This document shows, one piece after another, positions 46,810 to 58,184 of a stretch of DNA of 64,000 nt. Both the position numbers and the translations under genes were made by a program. Below the pieces are notes generated by a model. It was not told where the DNA came from. It worked only from the letters and a program-made list of their open reading frames with translations, and searched no databases. The DNA comes from Actinomycetes bacterium (lineage in GTDB: Bacteria; Actinomycetota; Actinomycetes; Propionibacteriales; Propionibacteriaceae), in the NCBI GenBank assembly GCA_023460935.1, contig JAEWOI010000030.1:115620-179619 (forward strand), read 5' to 3'. The first letter of the stretch is position 1. Each line of letters opens with the position of its first letter.

Positions 46810-47580
46810 GTGCACACCGACCAGGTTTCGGACCTCCTCGCCGAGGTTGCCGACCGGCTCATCCTGCCCCGGTTCGGGGCGCTCGCCTCAGCTGACATCG
46901 AGGAGAAGCGGCCCGGCGACCTGGTCACCGTTGCCGACCGGGAGGCCGAACTGGAGATCGCCCGGGCGCTGCAGCGCTTCAGCCCTGGCTCTCTCGTGGT
47001 CGGGGAGGAGGGCGTGTTCACCGACCCGGGCAGCCTGGAGGCGCTGCCGCAGGCAGCCCACGCCTGGGTGATCGACCCGGTCGACGGCACCCGCAACTTC
47101 GCCAGGGGCCGGGCCGACTTCGCGGTGATCCTCGCCGAGGTGCGCGCCGGCCAGACCGTGCGCGGCTGGATCTGGCAGCCCGTGCACCAGTTGCTCTACG
47201 TTGCCGAGCTGGGCTCGGGAGTGGTCTGCAACGGCGTCCAGCTCAGCCCGCCGCCACCTTCGCCGCGCCAGGTGCCGCTGGGGGCGACGTACCTGCCCGT
47301 GCCGGGCGAGGACGACGCCGGGGTGAAGGTCGTGCGGTCCTGGGGCTCGTGCGGCATCGACTACCCCAAGCTGATCACCGGCGAGGTGGACTTCCTCAGC
47401 TACCGCTCGATGTTCCCCTGGGACCACCTGGCCGGCGGCCTGATGCTCAGCGAGCTGGGCGGCCGGATCGCCACCGAGTCCGGCGCCGCTTACCGGGCCG
47501 GCGTGATCGGGCGCAGGCTGCTCTCCGCCGCCACCCCACAGTTGTGGGCCACCGTCCGGGACGCCCTGTTCGGCGACTGA
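46810..47580 (+). CDS. Inositol monophosphatase-family phosphatase
   Basis: A 256-residue Mg2+-dependent, lithium-sensitive-type phosphatase. Metal ligands are in VVGEEG and AWVIDPVDGTRNFARG, and the late motif is MFPWDHLAGGLMLSELGG, all intact. In actinobacteria this family includes inositol phosphatases and histidinol-phosphate phosphatase (HisN); the sequence does not distinguish these. The GTG at 46810 follows CCAGGAG. It is followed by a possible hairpin at 47581-47629. Confidence 0.88.
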   Translation: MHTDQVSDLLAEVADRLILPRFGALASADIEEKRPGDLVTVADREAELEIARALQRFSPGSLVVGEEGVFTDPGSLEALPQAAHAWVIDPVDGTRNFARGRADFAVILAEVRAGQTVRGWIWQPVHQLLYVAELGSGVVCNGVQLSPPPPSPRQVPLGATYLPVPGEDDAGVKVVRSWGSCGIDYPKLITGEVDFLSYRSMFPWDHLAGGLMLSELGGRIATESGAAYRAGVIGRRLLSAATPQLWATVRDALFGD

Positions 47581-47629
47581 GCGCCGCTTCGTCCGTCCCA
47601 GGCTCCCCGGCGGGGGCTGGACGCGGCGC
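47581..47629 (+). terminator. Possible terminator hairpin after IMPase gene
   Basis: GCGCCGC at 47581 can pair with GCGGCGC near 47622, with further pairing of CCAG/CTGG and CCCC/GGGG inside. It lacks a T-run. Confidence 0.4.
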
Positions 47630-47675
47630 GCCTGGCTGGCTTGGATAGGGGATGCCCCAACGGAAGGACATCGGC

Positions 47676-47855
47676 ATGGCTGAGCAGGACCAGAACCAGG
47701 ACCTCAAGGCGAAGATGCGCGAGGCGTTGGAGCGCAAGCAGCACGGCCCGGAAGGTGTCGGCGACGGCGGCCACCACAGGGAGAAGGGACCGGCCGAGCG
47801 CGGCCGCCAGGGCGGCGGCGGCATGTTCCGGCGCAAGGCCGGCGGCGGCGGCTGA
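47676..47855 (+). CDS. DUF5302 family small protein
   Basis: A 59-residue, highly charged, probably disordered protein starting MAEQDQNQDLKAKMREALERK, the conserved start of the DUF5302 family. The C-terminus is glycine-rich with a basic FRRKAGGGG end. The ATG at 47676 is preferred to an in-frame ATG at 47652 because GGAAGGA sits eight bases upstream of it. Function unknown. Confidence 0.8.
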   Translation: MAEQDQNQDLKAKMREALERKQHGPEGVGDGGHHREKGPAERGRQGGGGMFRRKAGGGG

Positions 47856-47883
47856 CCGCCCGCACCCCAGATCGCCTCTCCAT

Positions 47884-47951
47884 CGAACGCCACTGTTGCG
47901 GTCGAACGCCTGTGCCCGAGCACAGGCGTTCGACCGGAACGGAGGCGTTCG
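47884..47951. terminator. Nested palindrome between convergent genes, double-word type
   Basis: The inner stem GGTCGAACGCCTGTGC (47900-47915) pairs perfectly with 47920-47935 around CCGA. The outer CGAACGCC (47884-47891) pairs with GGCGTTCG (47944-47951). CGAACGCC therefore occurs twice in each arm, as in two other palindromes of this window. Probably a two-way terminator. Confidence 0.8.
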
Positions 47952-47976
47952 CGGACGCTGGAGCCGATGAGGGCGG

Positions 47977-48816
47977 TCAGGCGAGCGGCAGCTGGGTGCG
48001 GGGAACGACCCCAGCCGCGGCCAGCTGCGCGTAGGCCAGGGGCAGTACCTGGCGGACCGTGGCCTCGTCGAACGGCCACTCCCCGGCCTCGTAGGCACTC
48101 TCGAGCCGCACGCCGCGGCCGACCAGGTGCTCCACCTGGCCGTACAGGCCGGAGATCTCCGCCCGCTGCGTGAAGGCCGCCATGCGGTCCATCGGCGCAC
48201 CATGACCCGGCACCAGGACGGTGTCCTCCGCCACCAGGCCCAGCACGCCGTCCACGGCGCTGGGCCATTCGCGCAGGTGGCAGTCGTCGCCGAAGTCGGG
48301 CGGGCCGTCGCCCTCCAGCAGGTCGCCGGTGAAGATCAGCCCGGCGTCGGGGACGATCGCCACCACATCCCCGTCGGTGTGGCCGCGGCCGAAGTGGACC
48401 GCCTCCACGCGGCGGCCGCCGGCATCGATGACCCTGGCGAGGGAGAACGTCCCGCTCGGCGGGGCCAGGTCCGTGATCTCCACGCCCAGCCCTGCGGCCG
48501 CCTCGCGGCACTCCGGACGGTCGAGCCAGGCCTGGAGGGAGTCGTGGCCGAAGCTGGGCACGTCGGTGAAGGCAGCCAGTCCGAACAGGTGGTCGTAGTG
48601 CCAGTGGGTGACCAGCACAGCGACGACGGGAACGCCCGCGAACGCCTCGGCCCTGGCGCGGATCTCCGCGCCCTGCGCCGGCGACGACCCGGTGTCGACC
48701 ACCAGCGAGCCGGCCGGGCCGACCACAAGGCCGATGTTGACCCCTGCCGGTTCTGCGACCGCGACGAACACGCCGTCCGCCACAGGCTCGAAGTCGCCGA
48801 GGCTGAAGTGCACCAT
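47977..48816 (-). CDS. MBL-fold metallo-hydrolase
   Basis: A 279-residue metallo-beta-lactamase superfamily enzyme. The metal motif is LVTHWHYDHLFGL near residue 69 (HxHxDH), with further ligands in GRGHTDGDVVAIVPD and IFTGDLLEGDGPPDF and the late VLVPGHGAPMD. The length and the late histidine fit the glyoxalase II-like or quinone-hydrolase-like group rather than antibiotic-resistance lactamases. The ATG at 48816 is seven bases after TAGGCT (minus strand). The longer frame upstream lies across hrcA. Confidence 0.88.
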   Translation of the reverse strand: MVHFSLGDFEPVADGVFVAVAEPAGVNIGLVVGPAGSLVVDTGSSPAQGAEIRARAEAFAGVPVVAVLVTHWHYDHLFGLAAFTDVPSFGHDSLQAWLDRPECREAAAGLGVEITDLAPPSGTFSLARVIDAGGRRVEAVHFGRGHTDGDVVAIVPDAGLIFTGDLLEGDGPPDFGDDCHLREWPSAVDGVLGLVAEDTVLVPGHGAPMDRMAAFTQRAEISGLYGQVEHLVGRGVRLESAYEAGEWPFDEATVRQVLPLAYAQLAAAGVVPRTQLPLA

Positions 48817-48856
48817 GGCCGCCAGCCTAACCGGCGCCGGTTCGGGCTGGGCTAGA

Positions 48857-48883
48857 CTGGCACTCCGGCACCCAGAGTGCCAA
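48857..48883 (+). promoter_or_regulatory. CIRCE operator of hrcA-dnaJ
   Basis: CTGGCACTC, nine bases, GAGTGCCAA: this is a clear CIRCE element (consensus TTAGCACTC-N9-GAGTGCTAA), the HrcA binding site. It lies about 35 bases before the hrcA start and overlaps a TAGACT -10-like box. Confidence 0.93.
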
Positions 48884-48918
48884 TCTCTTGCCCGGTGGCT
48901 GTTGACGGGAGGTGCACA

Positions 48919-49935
48919 TTGCTCGACGACCGCAAGCTCAAGATCCTGCGGGCGATTGTCACCGACTACGTTTCCATGCGCGAGCCGGTGGGGTCCCGCG
49001 CGCTGGTGGAGCGCTACCAGCTCGACGTCTCGCCGGCCACGGTGCGCAACGACATGGCTGTGCTGGAGGAGGAGGGGTACATCACCCAGCCCCACACCAG
49101 CGCCGGTCGCATCCCCACAGACAAGGGCTATCGGCTGTTCGTCGACCGGCTCGGAGCGGTGAAGCCGCTGAGCGCGGCCGAACGGCGGGCCATCGAGACC
49201 TTTCTCGCCGGCGCCCTCGACGTGGACGACGTGGTGCGCCGCACGGTGCGGCTGCTGGCGCAGATCACCCAGCAGGTTGCGATCGTGCAGTACCCGATCG
49301 TGTCCGGCGCGACCGTCCGCCACATCGAGCTGGTCGTCCTCAGCCCCGAGCGGGGCCTGCTGATCGTGGTGAACTCCGCCGGCAGGGTCGACCAGCACCC
49401 GGTGGACCTCGGCGGGGCGCCAGAGAGCGTCATCGCCGACCTGCGCGGACGGCTGAACGCCGCGCTCGTCGGGCTCGCGCCGGCCAAGGTGGTGGAGCGC
49501 GCCGGTTCCCTGCTGGAGGACATGGCTCCCGACGTGCGCCCGCTGGGTGAGGTGGTGGTCGCAGCCCTGCTGGAGACGGTCACCGCGGACCCGTCCAACC
49601 GCGTCGTCGTGGGTGGGGTGCCGAACCTGACCAGGTTCTCCGACCAGTACGAGACCACGGTGCGCCCGGTGCTGGAGGCGCTGGAGGAGCAGGTGGTGCT
49701 GCTGCGCCTGCTCGGGGAAGCCGCAGCCACCGGCGACGTGATGGTGCGGATCGGCCAGGAGAACCCCTACGAGCCGTTGCGGGCCACCTCTGTCGTGGCC
49801 AGCGCCTACGGTTCGGCAGCCGACGCCTGGGCGAACCTCGGCGTGGTCGGCCCGACCCGCATGGACTACCCGTCCACGATGGCCGCGGTGCGGGCGGTGG
49901 CCCGTTACGTTGGCCGGTTCCTAGCTGAAGGGTGA
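48919..49935 (+). CDS. hrcA: Heat-inducible transcription repressor HrcA
   Basis: A 338-residue repressor of chaperone genes. The N-terminal winged helix is present ([25 protein letters not shown], then [19 protein letters not shown]), followed by the GAF-like and dimerisation region. The TTG at 48919 with GGGAGG upstream gives the family's usual start LDDRKL. A CIRCE element just upstream implies autoregulation. It is followed by dnaJ with only three bases between. Confidence 0.95.
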   Translation: MLDDRKLKILRAIVTDYVSMREPVGSRALVERYQLDVSPATVRNDMAVLEEEGYITQPHTSAGRIPTDKGYRLFVDRLGAVKPLSAAERRAIETFLAGALDVDDVVRRTVRLLAQITQQVAIVQYPIVSGATVRHIELVVLSPERGLLIVVNSAGRVDQHPVDLGGAPESVIADLRGRLNAALVGLAPAKVVERAGSLLEDMAPDVRPLGEVVVAALLETVTADPSNRVVVGGVPNLTRFSDQYETTVRPVLEALEEQVVLLRLLGEAAATGDVMVRIGQENPYEPLRATSVVASAYGSAADAWANLGVVGPTRMDYPSTMAAVRAVARYVGRFLAEG

Positions 49936-49938
49936 TGT

Positions 49939-51101
49939 GTGAGTTCTGACTACTACCAGGTGCTCGGGGTGCCCCGGGACGCCACGGCGGACCAGATCAA
50001 GAAGGCCTATCGCAAGCTCGCGATGAAGTACCACCCGGACGTCGCGGACGCCCCGGACGCCGCGGAGAAGTTCAAGCAGATCGGCGAGGCCTACGAGGTG
50101 CTGCACGACCCGAACAAGCGGGCGATGTACGACCGCGGCGGCGACCCGCTCGGCGGTGGCTTCGCCGGGGCCGGCGGCTTCGGCTTCCCCGGCGGCGGTG
50201 GCGGGTTCGACTTCACCAACCTGGTGGACGCGATGTTCGGCACGCAGGCCAGCCGCGGCCCGCGCTCGCGGGTGCGGCGTGGCCAGGACGCCCTGGTACG
50301 GCTCAACCTCACCCTTGCCGAGGCCGCGTTCGGCATCACCAAGCCGCTGCGGGTCGACACCGCCGTGGTGTGCCCGCGCTGCAACGGCACCGGTGGCGCC
50401 GACGGCGGCGAGCCGGTCACCTGCACCACCTGCCACGGTTCGGGTGACATCATCTCGGTGCAGCGCTCGTTCCTCGGCGAGATCCGCACCAGCCAGCCGT
50501 GCCCCAACTGTCGCGGCTACGGCACGATCATCCCCAATCCCTGCGGTGAGTGCTCCGGCGAGGGCCGGGTGCGCAGCAACCGCACGATCAACGTCAAGAT
50601 CCCGGCAGGCGTGGCCACCGGCAACCGCGTGCACCTGGTCTCCCAGGGTGAGGTGGGTCCCGGCGGGGGTCCGGCCGGTGACCTGTACGTGGAGCTCAAC
50701 GTAGCCCAGCACGAGGTGTTCAAGCGCAATGGCGACGACCTGGAGGTGGTGGTGAAGGTGCCGATGACCGCAGCGGCCCTCGGCACTTCAGTCACCCTCG
50801 CCACCCTCGAGGCCGAGCGTGACGACCTGGACGCCGACGCGGCGACCGTCGAGGTCGAGATCCCTTCCGGCACCCAGTCGGGCACGCGGGTCACAGTTCC
50901 CGGGCGGGGCGTGCCCCGGCTGCGTGGGGACGGTCGCGGCGAGCTCGGGGTCACCCTGCTCGTGCAGACCCCGAACCGGCTGGACGAGCAGCAGCGCGAC
51001 CTGCTGCGCCAGCTGGCCGCCGTCCGTGGGGAGAGCCGTCCGGAGGTGGCTGTGGCCAAGCACGGCAAGGGCGTCCTCGGCTGGCTGAAGGAGGCCTTCT
51101 C

Positions 51102-51105
<4 letters not shown>
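49939..51105 (+). CDS. dnaJ: Chaperone protein DnaJ
   Basis: A 388-residue Hsp40 co-chaperone of DnaK. The J domain has YHPDVAD near 31-37, then a Gly/Phe-rich linker (about 68-100). The zinc domain has four CxxCxGxG repeats ([32 protein letters not shown]) at about 145-210. The C-terminal substrate domains are complete. This is the hrcA-linked DnaJ (often DnaJ2) of actinobacteria. It overlaps rsmE by four bases (GTGA). Confidence 0.96.
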
Positions 51106-53058
<1,953 letters not shown>

Positions 53059-53155
53059 CGCGCCGTCCGTCGAGACTCCTCCCTTCAACCGCTCTCGGGC
53101 CCTGTGCCCGCCAGGGGCAGCTTGCTAGGGTGCCCCTGTTCGGGCAGGAGGTTCG

Positions 53156-54181
53156 ATGGCCACAGCCAGATACGCCCCCGGCGCGGCTACCGGGGTGCTC
53201 AGCACCGAGGTGGCGGTGCTGGTGGACCTGCCGGCCGACCACCGCCTGGTGCCGGTGCTGTACGAGGCCGTGCGCGGCGGGGCCACCGTGGACGACCTGC
53301 TGGAGCGCCTGGTCGAGCGTGGGCTGCGCGACCTGCCCAACCTCGCGATCGCTGCGATCGTGCCGGCCGGGGTTCGGGTGGTGGTCCGCGGCACCGGGCT
53401 GGCCGCCACCGATGCCGAACCCCGCCACGTCCGGGCCAGCGGCGTCTGGACCGACCGGTTGGTCGAACTCGCCACCGGGGTGACGCTGAGCCTCGGCCCG
53501 CAACCGCCCCGACCCCACCTGCCGGTGCTCGCCGGGGTGGTGCTCGCCGGGTCGATCGGCCTGGGCACGCCGACGCCAGCGGCCGGCGAGGCCGCGCCCG
53601 AGGCAGCCGCCCGGCCCGCGGCGACCCCCGCAGCCCAGCCGCCGCAGCCGGTCACCCCGCCCGATGCAGCCGACCCGCCGGTACCGGCCCCGCCGGCGAC
53701 CACGCGTCCCGGGCCGGCGCTCCCGCCCCGCCCGGGACCCGGGCCGGAGCCGACCAGCGCGCCGTCGCCGGCGACCATGCAGCTGACGGCCTGGCTGCAG
53801 ACCGAGGCCGAGCTGCCGCCCGCCCCACGGCTCGCCGAACCCTGGGGGCTGCTGCGCTGGCCGAACGGCGGCGCGGTGCCCCTCACCGGGCCGACCATCC
53901 TCGGCCGCAACCCGCGCATCCCGGACGGCTACGCCGGCCGTCCCCCGGAGCTGCTGCGGCTGCACGACCCCGGCAAGGACATCTCCAGCCAGCACCTGGC
54001 CATCAGCCTCGACTCCGGCCGCGTGCTGGTGACCGACCTCGGCTCGACCAACGGCACCCGGGTGGTGCCGCCCGGCCGCGCCGGCTTCGAGCTGCGGCCC
54101 GGTGAACCGGTGGAGATCGGCCCGGGCGCCCGGATCATCCTGGCCAGGGTGATCGAGCTGGGCTTCGAGAGCCTGCGCTGA
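53156..54181 (+). CDS. FHA-domain protein
   Basis: A 341-residue protein with an unrecognised N-terminal domain (about 1-115, LSTEVAVLVDLPADHRLVPV), a hydrophobic stretch at about 122-140, a long Pro/Ala linker, and a C-terminal forkhead-associated domain (about 245-335). The FHA motifs for phosphothreonine binding are intact: TILGRNPRI, the ISSQHLAI serine-histidine pair and DLGSTNGTRV. The ATG at 53156 follows AGGAGG. It likely reads phosphorylation by a Ser/Thr kinase. Confidence 0.87.
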   Translation: MATARYAPGAATGVLSTEVAVLVDLPADHRLVPVLYEAVRGGATVDDLLERLVERGLRDLPNLAIAAIVPAGVRVVVRGTGLAATDAEPRHVRASGVWTDRLVELATGVTLSLGPQPPRPHLPVLAGVVLAGSIGLGTPTPAAGEAAPEAAARPAATPAAQPPQPVTPPDAADPPVPAPPATTRPGPALPPRPGPGPEPTSAPSPATMQLTAWLQTEAELPPAPRLAEPWGLLRWPNGGAVPLTGPTILGRNPRIPDGYAGRPPELLRLHDPGKDISSQHLAISLDSGRVLVTDLGSTNGTRVVPPGRAGFELRPGEPVEIGPGARIILARVIELGFESLR

Positions 54182-54243
54182 CCCGCGCCGGCCCCGGTGC
54201 GTTGCGGTGTCCTCGCCCGCCGCGGTCGTGGCAGGCTAGGCAC

Positions 54244-54678
54244 ATGAGCGAATACGACGAAGCCGTCCCGGACGAGTCCGAACAACTCGACCAGCTGCAG
54301 CCGGAGGAGACCCTGCTGGACCGCGGCGTCGACGACGTTCTGGACGAGGGCTACGTGACCCCCGAGAACTGGTCACCGGCGCAAGGGTTCGGCAACACGC
54401 CGGCCGAGATGCGCAAGGGCGAGACGCTGGAGATGCGGATCGCCCAGGAGCAGCCCGAGCCGGTGAAGGACGACAGCCCGTGGAACCCGGACAAGTCCGA
54501 GCCGCGCGAGGTGGGCAACCAGCGCGCCGGACGGCTGGTGGACGCCAACGGGGGAGTGCCCGGTCTCGACACCGAGGCCGAGAGCGTCGGCCGCGACGTC
54601 GGCATCGACGGTGGAGCGGCTTCCGCGGAGGAAGCAGCGATGCACATCATCGATGACTACGACGACGATGACGACTGA
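54244..54678 (+). CDS. DUF5709 family acidic protein
   Basis: A 144-residue, acidic, mostly disordered protein of an actinobacterial family of unknown function (LDRGVDDVLDEGYVTPENWSP is the conserved block). It ends in IIDDYDDDDD. The ATG at 54244 is the first good start; CAGGCT lies six bases upstream. Its end overlaps the proline iminopeptidase start by about ten bases. Confidence 0.82.
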   Translation: MSEYDEAVPDESEQLDQLQPEETLLDRGVDDVLDEGYVTPENWSPAQGFGNTPAEMRKGETLEMRIAQEQPEPVKDDSPWNPDKSEPREVGNQRAGRLVDANGGVPGLDTEAESVGRDVGIDGGAASAEEAAMHIIDDYDDDDD

Positions 54679-55663
54679 GCCGGGCGGCCCGCAGCCCACC
54701 GCCCCGGAGGCGCTCTACCCTGCGCTCGAGCCGTACGCGCACGGCCTGCTCGACGTGGGCGACGGCAACCGGCTGTACTGGGAGGAGTGCGGCAACCCCG
54801 ACGGCAAGCCGGTGGTGTTCGTCCACGGCGGCCCGGGTGGCGGCTGCACCCCGGCCTACCGGCGCTACTTCGACCCGTCCCGCTACCGGGTGATCCTGTT
54901 CGACCAGCGCAACTGCGGCCGCTCGCTGCCCCACGCCGCGACGGCGGAAGCGGACCTGGCGACCAACACGACCTGGCACCTGGTCGACGACCTGGAGCGG
55001 TTGCGCGCCGACCGCGGGGTGGAGCGCTGGCAGGTCTTCGGCGGCTCCTGGGGCAGCACCCTCGCCCTCGCCTACGCCGAGACCCATCCCGACCGCGTGA
55101 CCGAGTTGGTGCTGCGCGGCATCTTCACCCTGCGCCGCTTCGAGCTCGACTGGTACTACAACGGCGGTGCCGCGCACCTCAGCCCGCAGTGGTGGCGCTC
55201 GTTCGAGGCGCCGCTGGGGGAGGGCTTCACCGGCGACCGGATCGCCGCCTACCACGACCTGCTGTTCGACCCCGACCCGGCCGTCCACCTGCCCGCAGGG
55301 GTGGCCTGGACGACCTGGGAGGCAGCCACGTCCACCCTGGAGTTCTCCCAGGCCCTGGTCGAGGAGTTCAGCGACCCGCACTTCGCGCTGGCGTTCGCCC
55401 GCATCGAGAACCACTACTTCGTCCACGGCGGCTGGCTGCGGGAGGGCCAACTGCTGGCCGAGGTGGACCGGATCAGGCACCTGCCGGCGGTGATCGTGCA
55501 GGGTCGCTACGACCTGCCCTGCCCTGTGGTCACCGCCGACGACCTGCACCGCGCCTGGCCGGAGGCCGACTACCGCGTGGTGCTGGCCGGGCACTCCGCT
55601 TCGGAGCCGGCGATCGCGGCGGAACTGGTGGCAGCCACCGACCGCTTCGCCGCCGGGGGCTGA
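54668..55663 (+). CDS. pip: Proline iminopeptidase
   Basis: A 331-residue alpha/beta-hydrolase of peptidase family S33 that removes N-terminal proline. The oxyanion motif is FVHGGPGGGCTP, then LFDQRNCGRSLPH, the nucleophile GGSWGSTLALAYAE near residue 126, the aspartate in GRYDLPCPV and the histidine in AGHSASEP. The start at 54668 (MTTEPGG) is uncertain; an in-frame ATG at 54653 is possible. No signal peptide is seen. Confidence 0.92.
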   Translation: MTTEPGGPQPTAPEALYPALEPYAHGLLDVGDGNRLYWEECGNPDGKPVVFVHGGPGGGCTPAYRRYFDPSRYRVILFDQRNCGRSLPHAATAEADLATNTTWHLVDDLERLRADRGVERWQVFGGSWGSTLALAYAETHPDRVTELVLRGIFTLRRFELDWYYNGGAAHLSPQWWRSFEAPLGEGFTGDRIAAYHDLLFDPDPAVHLPAGVAWTTWEAATSTLEFSQALVEEFSDPHFALAFARIENHYFVHGGWLREGQLLAEVDRIRHLPAVIVQGRYDLPCPVVTADDLHRAWPEADYRVVLAGHSASEPAIAAELVAATDRFAAGG

Positions 55664-55677
55664 CCCCGGGCGGCCGC

Positions 55678-56505
55678 TCAACCGCCCGGGATCGTGACGA
55701 AGATGTCGAACAGCCGCGGGGTGTGGGCGTGCACCAGCACCATGAACACGACCGCGTCGAACAGCAGGTGCACGGTGACCACGTAGCCGAGGGAGGCTGT
55801 GGTGGCGAAGATCCAGCCCTGCACCAGGGCGAACGGGATCGTCAGGGCCGGGCCCCAGGCACGGTAGCCCAGCTCCCAGAGGAACGAGACGAACACCACG
55901 GCCTGCAGCAGGTTCGCCTGCCACCACGGCACGTGGCGCCGGTACAGCGCGAACACGATGCAGACGAAGAACAGTTCGTCCCAGATGCCCACGGCGTTCA
56001 CCCCGAAGAAGAGCCGCGCGATCTCGTCCCCGGTGGCCACGGCCGGCCAGTTGCGGTAGGAGCCGGACCCGATGAAGTACGCCGGCAGCAGCAGGTAGCC
56101 GATCACCACCACCGCGCCGAGGTACACCCAGTGGCTCACGCCCCAGCGTCGGCCGGTGCGCAGCGGGAACCGGATCGCGTCCCTTGCGACGAACCGGCGG
56201 GCGAGCAGCGTCGGCAACACGACCGCGCCGCCGAGGACCAGCGCGAACCGCAGGATGCCGAGGTCGCTCAGGTCTGCCTCGAGGGGGGTCGCTGCCAGGA
56301 TCACCAGCCCCACCCCGACGACAGCCAGCGAGCGGGCCAGCACCCGGTCGGCCCAGAGCGCGAGGCCGAGACCGGCCAGCAGCACCGCCAGCCCCAGCCA
56401 GAACTGCTGCAGGGCGATCAGCGGGACCGCGCTGGCGCTGACCAGCCCCATCGCGAACACCCCCGGTGGCCCGGTCGGCGCGACCGGCCCGGTGACTTGG
56501 CCCAT
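55678..56505 (-). CDS. CPBP-family intramembrane protease-like protein
   Basis: A 275-residue protein with about eight helices. The segment GIWDELFFVCIVFALYRRHVP is the first CPBP (Rce1/Abi-like) motif, but the usual EExxxR pair is DE here; later motifs are VVFVSFLWELGYRAW and TVHLLFDAVVFM, where the metal histidine is conserved. Activity is therefore plausible but not certain. The ATG at 56505 follows GGGAGC; an in-frame ATG at 56535 also exists. Convergent with the iminopeptidase gene. Confidence 0.78.
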   Translation of the reverse strand: MGQVTGPVAPTGPPGVFAMGLVSASAVPLIALQQFWLGLAVLLAGLGLALWADRVLARSLAVVGVGLVILAATPLEADLSDLGILRFALVLGGAVVLPTLLARRFVARDAIRFPLRTGRRWGVSHWVYLGAVVVIGYLLLPAYFIGSGSYRNWPAVATGDEIARLFFGVNAVGIWDELFFVCIVFALYRRHVPWWQANLLQAVVFVSFLWELGYRAWGPALTIPFALVQGWIFATTASLGYVVTVHLLFDAVVFMVLVHAHTPRLFDIFVTIPGG

Positions 56506-56657
56506 CTGGTGCTCCCGCCGTCGAGGTAGGGCCATTGTTCCCGATCGCGGTGTCCGCGTCGGCTCCGACCCCAACGGGTACTACCCGGGGTGCAGGGCCC
56601 GCTGCCGCCAGGGGTGGTGCTGGGTAGGATGGTCGAACGAGTCGCACAGGAGGAACC

Positions 56658-57647
56658 CTGAACCCATCGCAACCGGTCGCCGTCGCCGAGCGCCGCGTGG
56701 CCATTCCCGCTTCGATCAACATGGTCTCGGTGCTGGGCGCCAGGGATGAGTACCTGAACATCCTGGAGCGCGAGCTCGCCGCCGACATCCACGTCCGTGG
56801 CAACGAGATCACCGTCTCCGGCGGCCCGGCGGACGTCACCGCAGCCGTCGACGTGCTCACCGAGCTGATCACGATCGTCCGCACGGGCCAGGGCCTCACG
56901 CCGGACGCCGTGGAGCGCGTGGTGGCGATGACCGCCCAGGGCGAGGCGCGTCCGGCAGAGGTGCTCACCCAGAACATCCTGTCCAGCCGCGGCAAGACCA
57001 TCCGGCCGAAGACGCTGAACCAGAAGCGCTACGTGGACGCGATCGACGCCCACACCGTCGTCTTCGGCATCGGCCCGGCCGGCACCGGCAAGACCTACCT
57101 CGCCGTGGCCAAGGCGGTGCAGGCCCTGCAGGCCAAGGAGGTCAACCGGATCATCCTCACCCGCCCGGCGATCGAGGCCGGGGAGCGCCTCGGCTTCCTG
57201 CCCGGCACCCTGAGCGACAAGATCGACCCCTACCTGCGGCCGCTGTACGACGCGCTGCACGACATGATCGACCCCGATTCCGTGCCGCGCCTGCTGACCG
57301 CCGGCACGATCGAGGTGGCCCCGCTGGCGTACATGCGCGGCCGGAGCCTGAACGACGCCTTCATCATCCTCGACGAGGCCCAGAACACCTCGATGGAACA
57401 GATGAAGATGTTCCTCACCCGGCTCGGCTTCAACTCCAGGATGGTGGTCACCGGCGATGTCACCCAGGTCGACCTGCCGGCCGGCACCCGCAGCGGCCTG
57501 ACCGTGGTGGAGCAGGTGCTGGACGGCGTCCATGACATCGCCTTCTGCCGCCTGACCAGCCACGACGTCGTGCGGCACCGCCTGGTGGGCCGGATCGTGG
57601 CAGCCTACGACCGCTTCGAGGCGACCTTGCCGGGAAAGCACCGATGA
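56658..57647 (+). CDS. phoH: PhoH-like ATPase
   Basis: A 329-residue RNA-associated ATPase (YbeZ type). An N-terminal KH-like domain ([23 protein letters not shown]) is followed by Walker [16 protein letters not shown] near residue 138 and Walker [12 protein letters not shown]. The start is unusual: the only canonical start is a GTG at 56697, but it has no ribosome site and would remove part of the first strand (RRVAIPAS). A perfect AGGAGG at 56648-56653 precedes an in-frame CTG at 56658, and an in-frame stop lies at 56625. It overlaps ybeY by four bases. Confidence 0.92.
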   Translation: MNPSQPVAVAERRVAIPASINMVSVLGARDEYLNILERELAADIHVRGNEITVSGGPADVTAAVDVLTELITIVRTGQGLTPDAVERVVAMTAQGEARPAEVLTQNILSSRGKTIRPKTLNQKRYVDAIDAHTVVFGIGPAGTGKTYLAVAKAVQALQAKEVNRIILTRPAIEAGERLGFLPGTLSDKIDPYLRPLYDALHDMIDPDSVPRLLTAGTIEVAPLAYMRGRSLNDAFIILDEAQNTSMEQMKMFLTRLGFNSRMVVTGDVTQVDLPAGTRSGLTVVEQVLDGVHDIAFCRLTSHDVVRHRLVGRIVAAYDRFEATLPGKHR

Positions 57648-58096
57648 TCGAACTGAACAACGAGTCCGGCGTGGCCGTGGACACCGAACGCCTGGTCGAG
57701 CTGGCCACCTTCGCGCTGGACGCCCTGCGCATCCACCCGCAGGCCGAGCTGTCGATCCTGCTGGTGGACACCGACACCATGAGCGCCTACCACGAGAAGT
57801 TCATGGGCGAGCCCGGGCCGACCGACGTGCTCAGTTTCCCGATGGACGAGTTGCGCGCCCCCGACCCGGAGGAGGAGCCGCCGGTCGGGCTGCTGGGCGA
57901 CATCGTGCTCTGCCCGGAGGTGACCGCTGCCCAGGCGGCGGACAGTGACCGCACGCCGGAGGAGGAGGCCGACTACCTGCTGATCCACGGCCTGCTGCAC
58001 CTGCTCGGCCACGACCACGCCGAGCCCGCGGAGAAGAAGGTCATGTTCGACCTCAACGACAAGATCATCGCCGCCTGGACCGCGCACCGGGCGTAG
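57644..58096 (+). CDS. ybeY: Endoribonuclease YbeY (rRNA maturation)
   Basis: A 150-residue zinc metalloprotein required for 16S 3'-end processing and ribosome quality control. The diagnostic HGxxHLxGxDH motif is HGLLHLLGHDHAEP near residue 114, preceded by PTDVLSFPMDE. The ATG overlaps the phoH stop (ATGA), the usual phoH-ybeY coupling. Confidence 0.96.
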   Translation: MIELNNESGVAVDTERLVELATFALDALRIHPQAELSILLVDTDTMSAYHEKFMGEPGPTDVLSFPMDELRAPDPEEEPPVGLLGDIVLCPEVTAAQAADSDRTPEEEADYLLIHGLLHLLGHDHAEPAEKKVMFDLNDKIIAAWTAHRA

Positions 58097-58184
58097 CCGC
58101 AGCCGCGCCGGCGCTCGCCAGCGCGTACCGGCTGACCACTAGACTGAGCGTCCACGGAATCCGAACGAGGCATGTGATCACCTT

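Noticed and set aside
48817..49398. Extension of the MBL hydrolase frame to 473 residues
   Set aside because: It covers the CIRCE site and hrcA; the MBL fold begins at the ATG at 48816.
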